Shown piece after piece: positions 13,001-19,405 of a stretch of DNA of 64,000 nt. The DNA is from Aquimarina agarivorans (GTDB lineage Bacteria > Bacteroidota > Bacteroidia > Flavobacteriales > Flavobacteriaceae), in contig NZ_AFPB01000124.1 in assembly GCF_000218485.1 (NCBI RefSeq), positions 1 through 64,000 on the forward strand. The letters run 5' to 3'. The translations under genes were made by a program, and so were the position numbers. Each line of letters starts with the position of its first letter. Within the stretch, counting starts at the first letter, position 1. Under the pieces are notes generated by a model. The model worked only from the letters and a program-made list of their open reading frames with translations, was not told where the DNA came from and did no database searches.

Positions 13001-16000
13001 ATAGCTCCCTTCTGGTAATTCAAAAGTACCCGTAAGATTATCAAAGGTTGCTGTAACCGGAACAGGAGTTGTTGGTGTTCCCGCAGGGTTTGAAGTTTTA
13101 ATGCGATAACCTTCAATAGTATCGCCATTATCAGCAGTAGCCGTTACTGTTACGGTAGCTGTTTCTTTATCACAAGTTAAATCAGGATTTGTAGTTGCTC
13201 CAAAAGTTACTGTAGATAGTGGTAAAATTTCAACAGGCAATGATTCTGGTGATAAACATCCGTTAGCATCTTCAATTACTAAAGTATAGGTCCCTTCTGT
13301 TAAATTTTGAAATGCTACACTTGGATCAGTAATTGTTGCTTCCAACACTGGATTTGGTGCAGTTGCCGTGTTTAAATCATCTTTAAATAATCTGTATTCT
13401 TGGTACGGCGTAGCCCCACCAACATTAATTGCTGCCCACCCAGTAATACTAATTGTACCTCTAGTTGTAGTTTGGTTTTCGCAGGTGTAAGATGTAGCTC
13501 TAATTTCGGGTGCGCTTAACGGATTAGCTGCCTCTATAGTTATCGTTACTGGTTCTGACGCACATTCATCTGTAGCATCGGTAATATCAGTGACAATAAT
13601 TTCGTAATCCCCAGCTGGCAAACCTACAAATGCACGGTCTGATTGTCGTGCATTCAAGCGTGTTGCTGGTAATGCCGAAGGGCCAGAAATAATTTCGTAA
13701 ACCAAACTTGTTCCTGATGGATATGGTGAGCCATCAGCTTGTTGTGGTGTTACGAAAATTTCCCCATCAGTATCACCATCACAATTGATATCTACCACAG
13801 TATCCTCAACAAGTTGTATGCCTTGGTATTCTAAAAAGCTATTTGGGAAGATTTCTGCATCATTTATACAACTATTTGAAACTATAACAGCAACTGAAAA
13901 ATTATCAAACTCATCTAAATCAATATAATTTGTTCCATCGTCAGGTATCGTTGAAGGGTCTCCTTCAGTTGTTGGTGTGGGTTGTTGACTAATATCATCA
14001 ATCAAAAATGTAATCACACGCTGGTTTGGGTTTGCAGGCGGGTTTGTTTCCGTTCCTCCAGTAATCTCAACGGTATTAGTTGTTGTCGTGCTTATTGCAT
14101 TAATATCAAAACTTAATGAACTCAGATCAAAGGAAGGGTCTGAGGATTCAATGGTAAGTTGAAACTCACCCGAAGTACAGGAGACTTCTTTCAAAATTTG
14201 AAATCTCGTAGTAAATGTAGGTAAAGGAGCTGTGCTTATTGGTCCCTGTTCAATTTGACAAAGTGAGCCATCTAATGACATATTTGGGAGGGTTGCACCA
14301 CTACTATTAGCAAAAACTCGAACTTTATATTCTATGTTAGGATCAACATTAGTAAAAGTATATTGCCTATTACTCCCATTATCTCTGGTTGCCACCACCA
14401 CATCATCAGAAATATTTGGTGTATTATTTGTGTTAATTAATTGAAAGAAATAATTTGGCAAACCCGCATTTGCCCTTACCAAAATATCTGCTAAAGTTTC
14501 ATCAAAGGTAGAAGTTATGGCTTGATCTTCCGAACAAGAAGGCTCTCGGCTAAATTCAAAAACTTCAATTGAAGGGTTTATAAAACGTAACGTTTCATTT
14601 AGCGTAAAGGTACACCCTGAGCTATCAGTATTACTTGAAAGCACTGGTATGGCATTAACCCTTATATTTATTACTTCCCTAAATGGTGAAGGTGCATTAA
14701 TAATAAAAGTACCATAATTAACATCACTAGCATTTTGAGTCTCCTGAGAAATAAAGTTTGATGCATCATTAGGGTCCTGAATAAATAATTCTAATTCATA
14801 ATCCAAACCATCACCAGGGCTTGTAAGTCCAGTAACATTTACCGTGGCATCACCAGCGTTACATAATGCTCGATCTGGAGTTTCCAGCATTAAATTTGAC
14901 TCAATTTTGGTAGTATTAAAATAGAAGATATTAGTACAACCGCCTTCTGTTACTGACAATCGGAAACTGCCAGTTTCATCAATCGTTATTGTATTTGTAT
15001 CAGGATTAGCAGCGCTTACTGTTGCACTTTTAATTTCTGTATAAGTACAATCGCTACCAATAAATGCACAATTATTGTCATCATCAGGTCTATTACAATC
15101 TCCATTAAAGCGTTCCCATAGCAATATCGTGTTATCCGTGTAATCAGTAGTGATAGTCAAATCAGTATTACACATCACAAACTTTGTAATCTGATTACCA
15201 TCAATTGTACATGCATCCTGTCTAGAAGGGTTTAATGTAGTGTTAAGGAAAGGATTTGCTATTTCAAGTGAACCATCAACAACATTAAAAGTTTGCCTCG
15301 CATTAGCGCAAACAGGTTCCCTTACTTGATCCACAATATAATAACCTACATCAGTTGCATTAAATGTATTAACCGTTGTAGTTGCCACCAATGTGCCATC
15401 AGTAATATCATAATCAGCATCGTCAATAAAACCATTTCCGTTACGATCAACAATTGGTCCAGGAACCCTGTACCAGGTATAAGTATCAAATCCTAACGCT
15501 GCAGTTAATGTTTGCTCTCCTGTACAAATTTCAACCACTTGAGAAGAACAACGTTCTCTTTTTTGTGTAATTTCTACGGTCGGCCCTTGTATTGGTGCTT
15601 CATCACAAGTATTATCAAAAGCAAAAGCACTGTCTTTTTGATCAACTCTATTGTTATTAAACCTTCCTTCAAAAGACGAAAAAGCAATATTTTCAACACG
15701 TTCTACACAAGCATTCCTATTCCCTCCACATTCATCAACAATTCTAACTCTAAAACGTATAGTAACCTCTTGTCCACAAGCTGGATCTGTAATGATATTT
15801 CCAGTAGCAGGGTCACTTGGCTGATTGTTACAATCAAAGGCTCCTAAATCAGGAATATCAATTCTAATGTTTTTTGTGTTGTAAGTAATACCTGCCCTGT
15901 CTGTTATAGTTTCATCTACAATTTGAACGTCAGGTACTGGAACGTCAAAGCCAGAAAAATCTGCAGCATCTGTAAACTGCCCATCTAAAAGTTCCGTATT

Positions 16001-17686
16001 CCCGGGAAGAAAATCTTCAAAAACTATGTTTTCAGCAATATCATTTCCTAAATTCCGAATGGTCATTTCGTAAATAATCTCCTGTCCAAAATCCACAATT
16101 TCATTGTTAGCTAATAAAACCCCAGTATCAGCATTCCTAGCCTGCTTTAAAATAATGACATCAGGTGAAATAACCTCGACAGCAAATGCAATGAAAAAAT
16201 TGTAATAACTATCAGTATTGGTACTTAAATAAAACCTTGCTTGGTCATCAGTTAACCCACCAGCAAATGCGGTTCCATTATTTAAAACTGTATTGTTGGG
16301 GTTTGCAAGTTGAAAATGATCAGTATCATAACCTAAAGTATTTGATGAATTAGGGTATTTTCGCGTGTTCCCATTCAATCCAGTAATTGTACTATTAAAA
16401 AAGTTATTACTATTATTACTTGGAGTTTCCCTTAAACGTATTGCTGATTGCGGCGGATCATTAGGACCTCGAGGATCCGTAGCTGGATTTAATTGACTTG
16501 TTTGAGTTTCTATTGAAAAGCTATCGCCATTTAAACTGCGATCACCTTCCAGACTTGCTGCTCCAATCCAGGCGTTTATTGGTCCGTTGGGAATAGTTCT
16601 GAAATTTGGCGTAGGAAAAGATACTGGCGCATCTCCGGTTGCTATTACAGAAAACCCATCATAAAAAGCAAATAATTTATTTGTAATATTCGGTCTTTGA
16701 TCTTCATAAATTACTGCTAATGTCCAACCTCCTGTTAATCCCTGACCATTTCTTCTACCAGTGGTAGCTCTTATATTTGCTACAGTCCAAAATCCTGCAA
16801 CATCCTCACCCGCATCTTGCATGGATGTAAAAATTTCAGTTACATCAGCAATACAAACATAAGGCTCATCTTTAATATTATCACCGGGATTTCCTGCTCC
16901 AGGCAGTCTAGGTATAACATTGTTATATGGGGATCCTCTCAAACCATCGACTATAACTTCCGCCTTAATTTGTATCCCTCCTGGATTACCTGATGTGTTA
17001 GCAGGATTGGCACTAATATCATAATACCTACTTGCTAACGGAGGTAAAATTTTTATTTCTGTAAAATCAGCAACAACATCATCATCATTTGCACTTGATA
17101 TGGTTCCTCCTGATGCACAAGAATTGGTTCTTGAAGTTACTGTTGCGCCATTTCTTGTTTCACCCGAATAAGCTGCGGACCAATATAAATAAGCTCTCTG
17201 TACCGTTGAACAATTTGCATCTAATTCTAAAAAACCCGAACTCGAACTAAATGTTCCATCTTCATTTGTACTACACGATGTTGGCGAGCCGTTGCCATCA
17301 GCATTTAAAGAACCCGAATATGACGATTCAGATGTATTATTAAGAAAAGCATCACTAAATAACGCTTGTCTACCAGGTGAGTTCGCATCAGTATCTAGTG
17401 TATTTCTGTAAAAATTATTACTATCAATATCGATGTAGGCACGAGTTTGCCCACTACCATTATTGCTATTAAAATTAAATGGTCCATCGGGATTGAAGTT
17501 GAATCGACCAAATCGACCATTAACACCTAAAATACTGTTACCAGTGATACTCATATCACCTCGGACAGTTAATGAATCTCTAACTTCTAATCTGACAACT
17601 TCCTGACTATTAGATAAGCTGTATGCAAGCACACATACAATTACACTTAAAAATTTATTTTTAAAATTGGGTAAAAGTTTTTCCAT
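1016..17686 (-). CDS. sprB: Giant SprB-like gliding/adhesion protein with T9SS type B sorting domain
   Basis: This 5556-residue secreted protein begins with a signal peptide (MEKLLPNFKNKFLSVIVCVL...NSQ). Residues of about 130-340 resemble the DUF3344-like head of flavobacterial surface proteins (AYLYWSAAY; later CIADVTEIF). About 505-600 is a DUF11-type domain (DFGQEIIYEMTIRNLGNDIA). The bulk is dozens of degenerate SprB-type repeats of the form C-x-G-x-x-D-G-x-I followed by GG-x-P-P-Y-x-Y. The last residues (NIEVMVFDRYGRLI ... SGDYWYLIKLND ... GHFTLYRKQ) are the end of a gliding-motility C-terminal (type B) sorting domain, so the protein should be exported by T9SS and held at the cell surface. 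SprB of F. johnsoniae, about 6500 residues, is the moving adhesin of gliding. Here the sorting domain is split by a low-complexity insert (see the repeat entry). The flanking sprD-like and sprF-like genes support the assignment. Confidence 0.9.
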   Translation of the reverse strand: MEKLLPNFKNKFLSVIVCVLAYSLSNSQEVVRLEVRDSLTVRGDMSITGNSILGVNGRFGRFNFNPDGPFNFNSNNGSGQTRAYIDIDSNNFYRNTLDTDANSPGRQALFSDAFLNNTSESSYSGSLNADGNGSPTSCSTNEDGTFSSSSGFLELDANCSTVQRAYLYWSAAYSGETRNGATVTSRTNSCASGGTISSANDDDVVADFTEIKILPPLASRYYDISANPANTSGNPGGIQIKAEVIVDGLRGSPYNNVIPRLPGAGNPGDNIKDEPYVCIADVTEIFTSMQDAGEDVAGFWTVANIRATTGRRNGQGLTGGWTLAVIYEDQRPNITNKLFAFYDGFSVIATGDAPVSFPTPNFRTIPNGPINAWIGAASLEGDRSLNGDSFSIETQTSQLNPATDPRGPNDPPQSAIRLRETPSNNSNNFFNSTITGLNGNTRKYPNSSNTLGYDTDHFQLANPNNTVLNNGTAFAGGLTDDQARFYLSTNTDSYYNFFIAFAVEVISPDVIILKQARNADTGVLLANNEIVDFGQEIIYEMTIRNLGNDIAENIVFEDFLPGNTELLDGQFTDAADFSGFDVPVPDVQIVDETITDRAGITYNTKNIRIDIPDLGAFDCNNQPSDPATGNIITDPACGQEVTIRFRVRIVDECGGNRNACVERVENIAFSSFEGRFNNNRVDQKDSAFAFDNTCDEAPIQGPTVEITQKRERCSSQVVEICTGEQTLTAALGFDTYTWYRVPGPIVDRNGNGFIDDADYDITDGTLVATTTVNTFNATDVGYYIVDQVREPVCANARQTFNVVDGSLEIANPFLNTTLNPSRQDACTIDGNQITKFVMCNTDLTITTDYTDNTILLWERFNGDCNRPDDDNNCAFIGSDCTYTEIKSATVSAANPDTNTITIDETGSFRLSVTEGGCTNIFYFNTTKIESNLMLETPDRALCNAGDATVNVTGLTSPGDGLDYELELFIQDPNDASNFISQETQNASDVNYGTFIINAPSPFREVINIRVNAIPVLSSNTDSSGCTFTLNETLRFINPSIEVFEFSREPSCSEDQAITSTFDETLADILVRANAGLPNYFFQLINTNNTPNISDDVVVATRDNGSNRQYTFTNVDPNIEYKVRVFANSSGATLPNMSLDGSLCQIEQGPISTAPLPTFTTRFQILKEVSCTSGEFQLTIESSDPSFDLSSLSFDINAISTTTTNTVEITGGTETNPPANPNQRVITFLIDDISQQPTPTTEGDPSTIPDDGTNYIDLDEFDNFSVAVIVSNSCINDAEIFPNSFLEYQGIQLVEDTVVDINCDGDTDGEIFVTPQQADGSPYPSGTSLVYEIISGPSALPATRLNARQSDRAFVGLPAGDYEIIVTDITDATDECASEPVTITIEAANPLSAPEIRATSYTCENQTTTRGTISITGWAAINVGGATPYQEYRLFKDDLNTATAPNPVLEATITDPSVAFQNLTEGTYTLVIEDANGCLSPESLPVEILPLSTVTFGATTNPDLTCDKETATVTVTATADNGDTIEGYRIKTSNPAGTPTTPVPVTATFDNLTGTFELPEGSYTIEARSANSLCVEEMDVTVLPLTRIRSSQPVATSTTCQGNTDGSATTTITGLTSGSTYNYVLTLLDNSVSPATRTEVSNVTGQTASGLSLTGLAQGDYELVITDTTTNCDETELFSVGQPATIPSVTNTTPVLDCQTNIYNFSVTGANGSGTGHTFALNDPSNPGTIEFPFQTSTDFAVPAPTTTAITYQLLVRDGNMCDGLAVDVTIDPVPAFTVSADASSNLCIPTATGAPAINFVVNVTGTEPVRYKLDSEVTFTTATVTGGQFSIANPPTTPGTYTYQVVDANQNIIACAQTVSFVINSTITVSNIVQNQPDCSTGSPVGAVPNSGASISFDVAGGDGTYTYVLTNTSGGTDPSGVSNSGSPTAPTFTFNDNFNGDTIEIAITDSGNCAVGTPVTFTPTYPEAPTVLSDNATIVNCSGDDSTITLIPAGTLPVTAYQYSFDNGGTFQNGNSQAIAVVGSVTVDYVIRNRTTLCTVTGTRTITAPDPIVETNRNITPVNCDPPTLGSFELTISGGTANYSYELFDDMGTSLDVQSGLGTTVTFNNLDIGSYSVRVTDANNCTNESPIQFIIPPTPRVDITRIRTVANCVDGVTVFFQIDAIMGLTNPDLFRISPFSLDVASHVFPSAPGDDIARSGDPDFPVTDIPISVTTAPGYNPAEFVYRIRNLDFDIAYSIGVIDDATGCSSSSSTTPEPSPTVIINSVTPTPTGACNPSSGSVTINFDVADPTSVGEDFDIEVIRVSDGELVSPLPAVRVASATATNNEATVTGIPEGILRIRVQQVSGGSVCNATQEFNVGRAAPLEGPFIVNNINANCENDAQIDVRAQGGQSPYEYRVIANGAAAPNELSSFPLTSSFTIAANDPRVVGGEVDVYVKDVNGCVSGPLDVPINEDPTPELNVEAFSADECNEFGPFTVNFTIDNYDAAQTYTLEANGSPITYTTNTTTATQLQGSFTVNARQPYTIEVSGTLHPTCTTTDSFRIFDRLVVDANLTEPDCDNNIASITTDVTNGFAGVPTRSLTYELVDASSPATVLASQTTTSTSVTFNSGTGSPVLNLQAGVTYEVRVIDTFDSAASSPRFCTLSDTDTSTAITNPVLTAPDTTPVSCEGTADGTITINIDSSISSDTPPLEYRLYEFSTEADAQAAIAAMNVTTSGIFVTTVDGSDSTLFTQLKGMPVYYVPVLIATARNCEIVGTEIGLEVPTNSTAANFTVVGVDGKCDDLDDANNFSAQIEITVASLAQPTSSYVYTIPGVVNTETALPSVGTTVEVMVDSDDNFITNYSVLIRDLSTSCDPLSIPIEIAPCPPPVPLPPPLIVGRPVVENIDCTGDADGTVSISVSRADGDPFTFDYTITGGAPTINRTVTGQTVSPISEIGLTPGNYTIEIIDKSDSRVDRFAGRVNFTITEPDSLPDFTFSQTSYDCVANTVTITANAVLNSGTPDGSGNYTFNLDNATTAANPDFTNTTGIFNDVPAPVIPGGTVITYQLTMVDANTCDTVKDVIVDPQPQLAATLDTPFVCLPNGTTTADAEVQITITSGTPPFRYRRVNTTTPDDPAFITLGAGETVINDRLPVITTDTDYEYELLDSNGCPVVIPFTASTPLTLNGPVTRVEPDCEIPAATPQLRSNGMYNFTPQGGVTPYRFEVAQGSSPTTLGAFTAYTGTFPFMVDSSQDGVFFQFRVFDANDCPLDLEAFKFDFPEAPTATFTATDILCEGDNGVATITATGGMPPYMYSYDGGVTFVSRNTLTEAGGTYDYVVRDAKDCEFNGQVTIEDRSIRLSGTPRIIDITCTSGMPDDDNGAIEVTIIGGDPTGPGFTYTLVDDTGATVGAPQTITSRTVTFPMLMAGTYSIRVTDANPCAPVVIDNLTIETITPLTLTNATFDINCTSPDLGVQMAFSVLGNTGTIFITDPKNVVAGSIDPSADTTNGDNVHKFGDADFPAALALPAGTAPAVEDTYYAITGLDANTTYTISVFDSGGSGCIAQREYTTPPSGVLSITDLTTVPNSPDCTGTNGSVTVTFLTDPGSTATTFEVDVLNGRNEVLTSSSDVILSGTGGETGTATIGFLGASANYTIRVREAGNLCGDSRMFEINDSPPLGVPVIESQETLNCDRVSEVDIVVNTTGGVPPYTYAAALLSAPTVLVPITVNGSVITIDTSFGTNLDFIIYVTDSSRCNAANNELLTIEVDPDPVLDISPIFSDDQCLDVTSFTVGVSVTNYDPAFEPYVFTVNDGVSSVVQTLNAPVVTGSVLSGELEVPRGTFQISVANKDGCDGSDSITIYEELAIVASLGEVQCDDTITDITATVTGGFTGARMLTYELFEAGNTTAINSQTIAVDNVTFTGSASGGALATDTFYTIKVTDDYGTAGDPMCMITSEPVRKGAISKSSLIPPTVSQITCNAADDGSITLNLASGDAGDAPIGYRLFRYPSQVDADAAVAANMPGSGVLQPALAAPNDNVFEGLTAGFYVDFVVNLDGTLNCFNANTVTEIIEPFEFTGNNLSETPTAGTCLPTNRGPFITISVNANTGAGNGTPPYFYRIPGVVNEFTEIEGSDMPLASGATIDVVVPVDASPTGNITYTIQYRDSGNAACITIPDRTVTITPFTQPVVSIDETASFYNCVDQQIKVDVTGLSTDQYEFVLVEHTDTSGTATAVGTIRPTTLAPGTLTYTFTQAELFGPGIYTFEVRNTASGCSDEIDYVVRDLEQLLVLGTGNTLDCPEDLRTISFEVIDYTGFFTYTITNETTSSVVETAVVDTPNVTSMTTNLSLGTYRIDVTAVADASGTPLSTLGECIATDRVQITGPDTPITVSEDEVIQPSCVNMFGTIRVSAMGGTPPYTFELTEAGAPATIIATNTNGFFASDLNLGDGTYTVTIRDSKNCVPATPLANIDIATPNNPTVTLMADVVVDCPDDSATLTATAMMGAMPAAPLASIQYTLTRTDASGGEPVVVQGPQATGNFMNVQAGEAGAPIFYVATVRDANGCMAASSPVVRVEKPTSITIERELIIDITCDDSRATRGGVAVRTAQYEITPSGGTGTAYTVDLLSSNPLTTTPTVVVSQNTTTSATFELESGVNYIRVTNSPNGCEAFTTINVGESPEDIEFSILSTSDLLCPGETGSVRLQAVSGGLPEYTYELFVVIPSGGSFTEIAGPLNATSTPVARRENETQFFDLVDLNTVSGLSSNATYAYKISSEGMCLPAYQAFEINQRAPLDFAAEATEISCAGEEDGIITVTIDITNGVGPYTVTIIPEAGVSGTEVSDNMINPTSSFDIFEGVSLNVPVGETVAEFFNLAPADYRVLISDLGTGCNVPPGLITIADKQALEFTELTRMGPDCSGDDDGMITFEIQFGTPPYYYQIIEDRDVDSDPEPDPLTIVGNTNIIDTPTSTDINGNDIYTLDLSGLRDGVNYEVFLVDSGNQETGDNLIVCDARLLDFRFETPDLDQFSAEATPDCPVSGALAGTYTIVLDNENEALDNSLINYTATRTTDGAVFTSSPGSNRIFGVAEGTYTIVLNYEVRPGVFCTSEVYSELEELVPFTKVQFDRDITTDAGIFAPYVPLATRNVNVYQLVATGGRIEEGDANPYIFTGSFISNATDDINFAQDIEVSADGTFEITQGGWYTFTVTDKFNRECFDIAAGIPLDFMDVDIPNVFNPDSGNPGTNTWYPDDITINSPEGEITTTTVIVTTGGTTTGNITTGGTTIVTTTRAGITAVSVTNNTTIVGGEVSENGVVTGGVISSGSNPTPTFADVSVIGGVTTVTVITAEETTGGSTSSATTTGGTTTGGTVIDDTIVGGETTGGTATGGTTSGGTSIGVTTSVITIDNSGPNTSSSVVVTTGGTLTGGTVIGGITSGGTTTGGVTSGGTLTGNVITNGITEGGVVTGGTTRGGVIIGGTVTGGTTTPTIRTGETEPIEGGSGEVVFEEFENIEVMVFDRYGRLIEEFKGIQQRRNGEGWDGTYKGTNMPSGDYWYLIKLNDDKGREFTGHFTLYRKQ
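1255..1970 (-). repeat. Thr/Val/Gly-Gly pentapeptide repeat inside the adhesin sorting domain
   Basis: Residues of about 5240-5475 of the adhesin follow a five-residue period, [T/V/I]-x-[T/S]-G-G, for example TLTGG, TVIGG, ITSGG, TTTGG, VTSGG. At the DNA level this is a degenerate 15-bp repeat. Before it lies the first part of a sorting domain (IPNVFNPDSGN...TNTWYPDD) and after it lies the remainder (IEVMVFDRYGRL...). In ordinary type B sorting domains these two parts are only about ten residues apart. A beta-solenoid or flexible stalk is possible, but that is inference. Confidence 0.8.
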
Positions 17687-17762
17687 AGGTCAACTCTTTT
17701 AAAGTTTGGGGACTTCAATTTACGACACTAATTTGTAAAATGGTAAAAAAAATCTTACGAAT

Positions 17763-18944
17763 TTACTCTTTATCCGAAGTTTTAACAACTTTCAGCTTGG
17801 TTTTTAGCAAAACCTTGTTCTTTTTGTTTAGATCTATTAATTTTTCCGTTTGTCGATCACTTGCACTATTATCAGAAGCAACTAGTGAGCCAATAATGTC
17901 AAGCACATCAAGTTCGGAAATTTTTAGTTTTGGATTGATAAACAACTCTTTAATGAAATAATTATCCTGTATATTTACTGGGTTCGACTCATTAAATCCC
18001 ATGCCATTTGAGTTTGAATCACTCCCTCCTGAACCCTGTTGTTTTGTTGTTTTTTTGATGACTCCGCTACCTTCTTTTTTAACTGTAGTAGTTGTTCTTT
18101 TTAATGCAGCTTGTACGGCTTTTCTTCGTTCTTCCTTTTGATCCTCATCCTTAAGCACTTTGGTCACACGTTTTAACTCCGCACTATTCCTTTTCTTGTC
18201 TTCAACAGTTTTTGTTACTTGCTTTAAAGTCGCTTTTCTTTTAAGCGCTTCAGCAGCTAAACGTGCTTCTTCTGCCAGTCTTTCTTCTTCTGCCTTACGT
18301 GCTTCTTCCGCCTTACGAGCCGCTTCCTCGGCTTTTCTTTTTGCTTCAGCAATACGAGCCTCTTCCGCCAACCTAGCTTCTTCTGCTTTACGCGCTTCTT
18401 CAGCTATTCTTGCTTCCTCTGCCTTACGTGCTTCTTCCGCCTTACGAGCCGCTTCCTCGGCTTTTCTTTTTGCCTCAGCAATACGAGCCTCTTCCGCCAA
18501 CCTAGCTTCTTCAGCTATTCTTGCTTCTTCTGCTTTACGAGCCTCTTCTGCTGCTATTCTTGCTTCCTCTGCCTTACGCGCTTCTTCTGCCAACCTAGCT
18601 TCTTCTGCCTTACGCGCTTCCTCAGCTAAACGTGCCTCTTCTGCTTTACGAGCCTCTTCCTCAGCTAAACGTGCTTCCTCTGCTTTACGAGCTTCTTCTG
18701 CTAAACGATCTTCTTCTTGTTTTACTACACGTTGTAAACTGCTTAGTATAGTATTTTTTTCTTCATCTGAAATTAATGTACTCGTTCTAATTAATGCCAT
18801 TCTTGCTTTGGCATCAGCCGCATTTCCACTATCAATTACCGTATTGGTAACACGTAATAATTCAGACTTTTGCTTTTCTTGCTCAGCTGCTAATTGCGCT
18901 TCTTCAGCCAAACGATCTTCTTCTTGTTTTACTACACGTTGCAA
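17763..18944 (-). CDS. SprD-like protein, C-terminal coiled-coil part (downstream of frameshift)
   Basis: This 393-residue reading frame is the separated C-terminal part of the gene that starts at 21357. It opens inside a repeat (QRVVKQEEDRLAEEA), then runs through one further copy of an LLRVTNTVID...LISDEEK module, a long Ala/Glu/Arg/Lys coiled coil (EEARKAEEARLAEEARIAEA pattern), and a basic Ser/Gly-rich linker. It ends in a short globular-looking tail (NYFIKELFINPKLKISELDV). There is no signal peptide and no natural start, so it is unlikely to be an independent gene. Frame arithmetic fits: the upstream part has two extra bases near 19240-19250 and one missing base near 19078. Restoring these gives one open frame of 1197 residues. 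It lies 76 bp upstream of the giant adhesin. Confidence 0.7.
   Translation of the reverse strand: MQRVVKQEEDRLAEEAQLAAEQEKQKSELLRVTNTVIDSGNAADAKARMALIRTSTLISDEEKNTILSSLQRVVKQEEDRLAEEARKAEEARLAEEEARKAEEARLAEEARKAEEARLAEEARKAEEARIAAEEARKAEEARIAEEARLAEEARIAEAKRKAEEAARKAEEARKAEEARIAEEARKAEEARLAEEARIAEAKRKAEEAARKAEEARKAEEERLAEEARLAAEALKRKATLKQVTKTVEDKKRNSAELKRVTKVLKDEDQKEERRKAVQAALKRTTTTVKKEGSGVIKKTTKQQGSGGSDSNSNGMGFNESNPVNIQDNYFIKELFINPKLKISELDVLDIIGSLVASDNSASDRQTEKLIDLNKKNKVLLKTKLKVVKTSDKE
18286..18545 (-). repeat. 129-bp direct repeat in coiled-coil region
   Basis: A block of about 90-100 bp beginning with GCCTTACGTGCTTCTTCCGC occurs at 18292 and again at 18421, exactly 129 bp (43 codons) apart, with only one or two mismatches. 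It encodes the A-E-E-A-R-K/L/I heptad-like coiled coil. In-frame gain or loss of copies would change coiled-coil length without breaking the frame. Confidence 0.8.
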
Positions 18945-19085
18945 ACTGCTTAGTATAGTATTTTTTTCTTCATCTGAAATTAGTGTACTCTTTCTAATTA
19001 ACGCTATTCTTGCTTTGGCATCAACCGCATTACCACTATCAATTACCGTATTAGTAACACGTAGTAATTCAGACTTTTCTTCTCT
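18712..19085 (-). repeat. 207-bp tandem repeat encoding a 69-residue helical module
   Basis: Two copies of a module (LLRVTNTVID...AKAR...ALIR...STLISDEEKN...LSSLQRVVKQEEDRLAEEA) sit 207 bp apart; for example, the AGACTTTT block is at 18864 and 19071. More diverged relatives continue upstream through about 20200. The upstream copy lacks one base near 19078 relative to its partner (TTTTCTTCTC against TTTTGCTTTTC). This is one of the three indels that split the gene. Confidence 0.75.
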
Positions 19086-19118
19086 TGCTCAGCTGCTAAT
19101 CGTGCTTCCTCTGCTATA

Positions 19119-19405
19119 CGATCCTGTTCCGCTCTAGCTGCCGCTTCTACTGCTAATCGTTCTTCCTCTGCTATACGATCCTGTTCCGCTCTAGCTGCCG
19201 CTTCTGCTGCTAATCGTTCTTCCTCTGCTATACGATCCTGCTTCCGCTCTTAGCTGCCGCTTCTGCTGCTAATCGTGCTTCCTCTGCTATACGATCCTGT
19301 TCCGCTCTAGCTGCCGCTTCTGCTGCTAATCGTGCTTCTTCCGCCAAACGATCTTGCTCTGAAGTATCTGTTACAACTACTCTTTCTAATACGCTGTTCT
19401 TTTTA
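19119..19405 (-). repeat. 57-bp tandem repeats (19-residue Glu/Ala/Arg unit) with a two-base insertion
   Basis: CGATCCTG-type units start at 19119, 19176, 19233, 19292 and 19349. Spacing is 57 bp except for the unit 19233-19291, which is 59 bp because of two extra bases (CTGCTTCCGCTCTTAGC instead of CTGTTCCGCTCTAGC). The unit encodes QDRIAEEARLAAEAAARAE. The two extra bases cause the premature stop at 19228. Confidence 0.85.

Noticed and set aside
18160..19137. 325-residue plus-strand frame rich in Ser and Ala
   Set aside because: It is the antisense of the Ala/Glu/Arg coiled-coil repeats. Such repeats leave the opposite strand open by composition alone.
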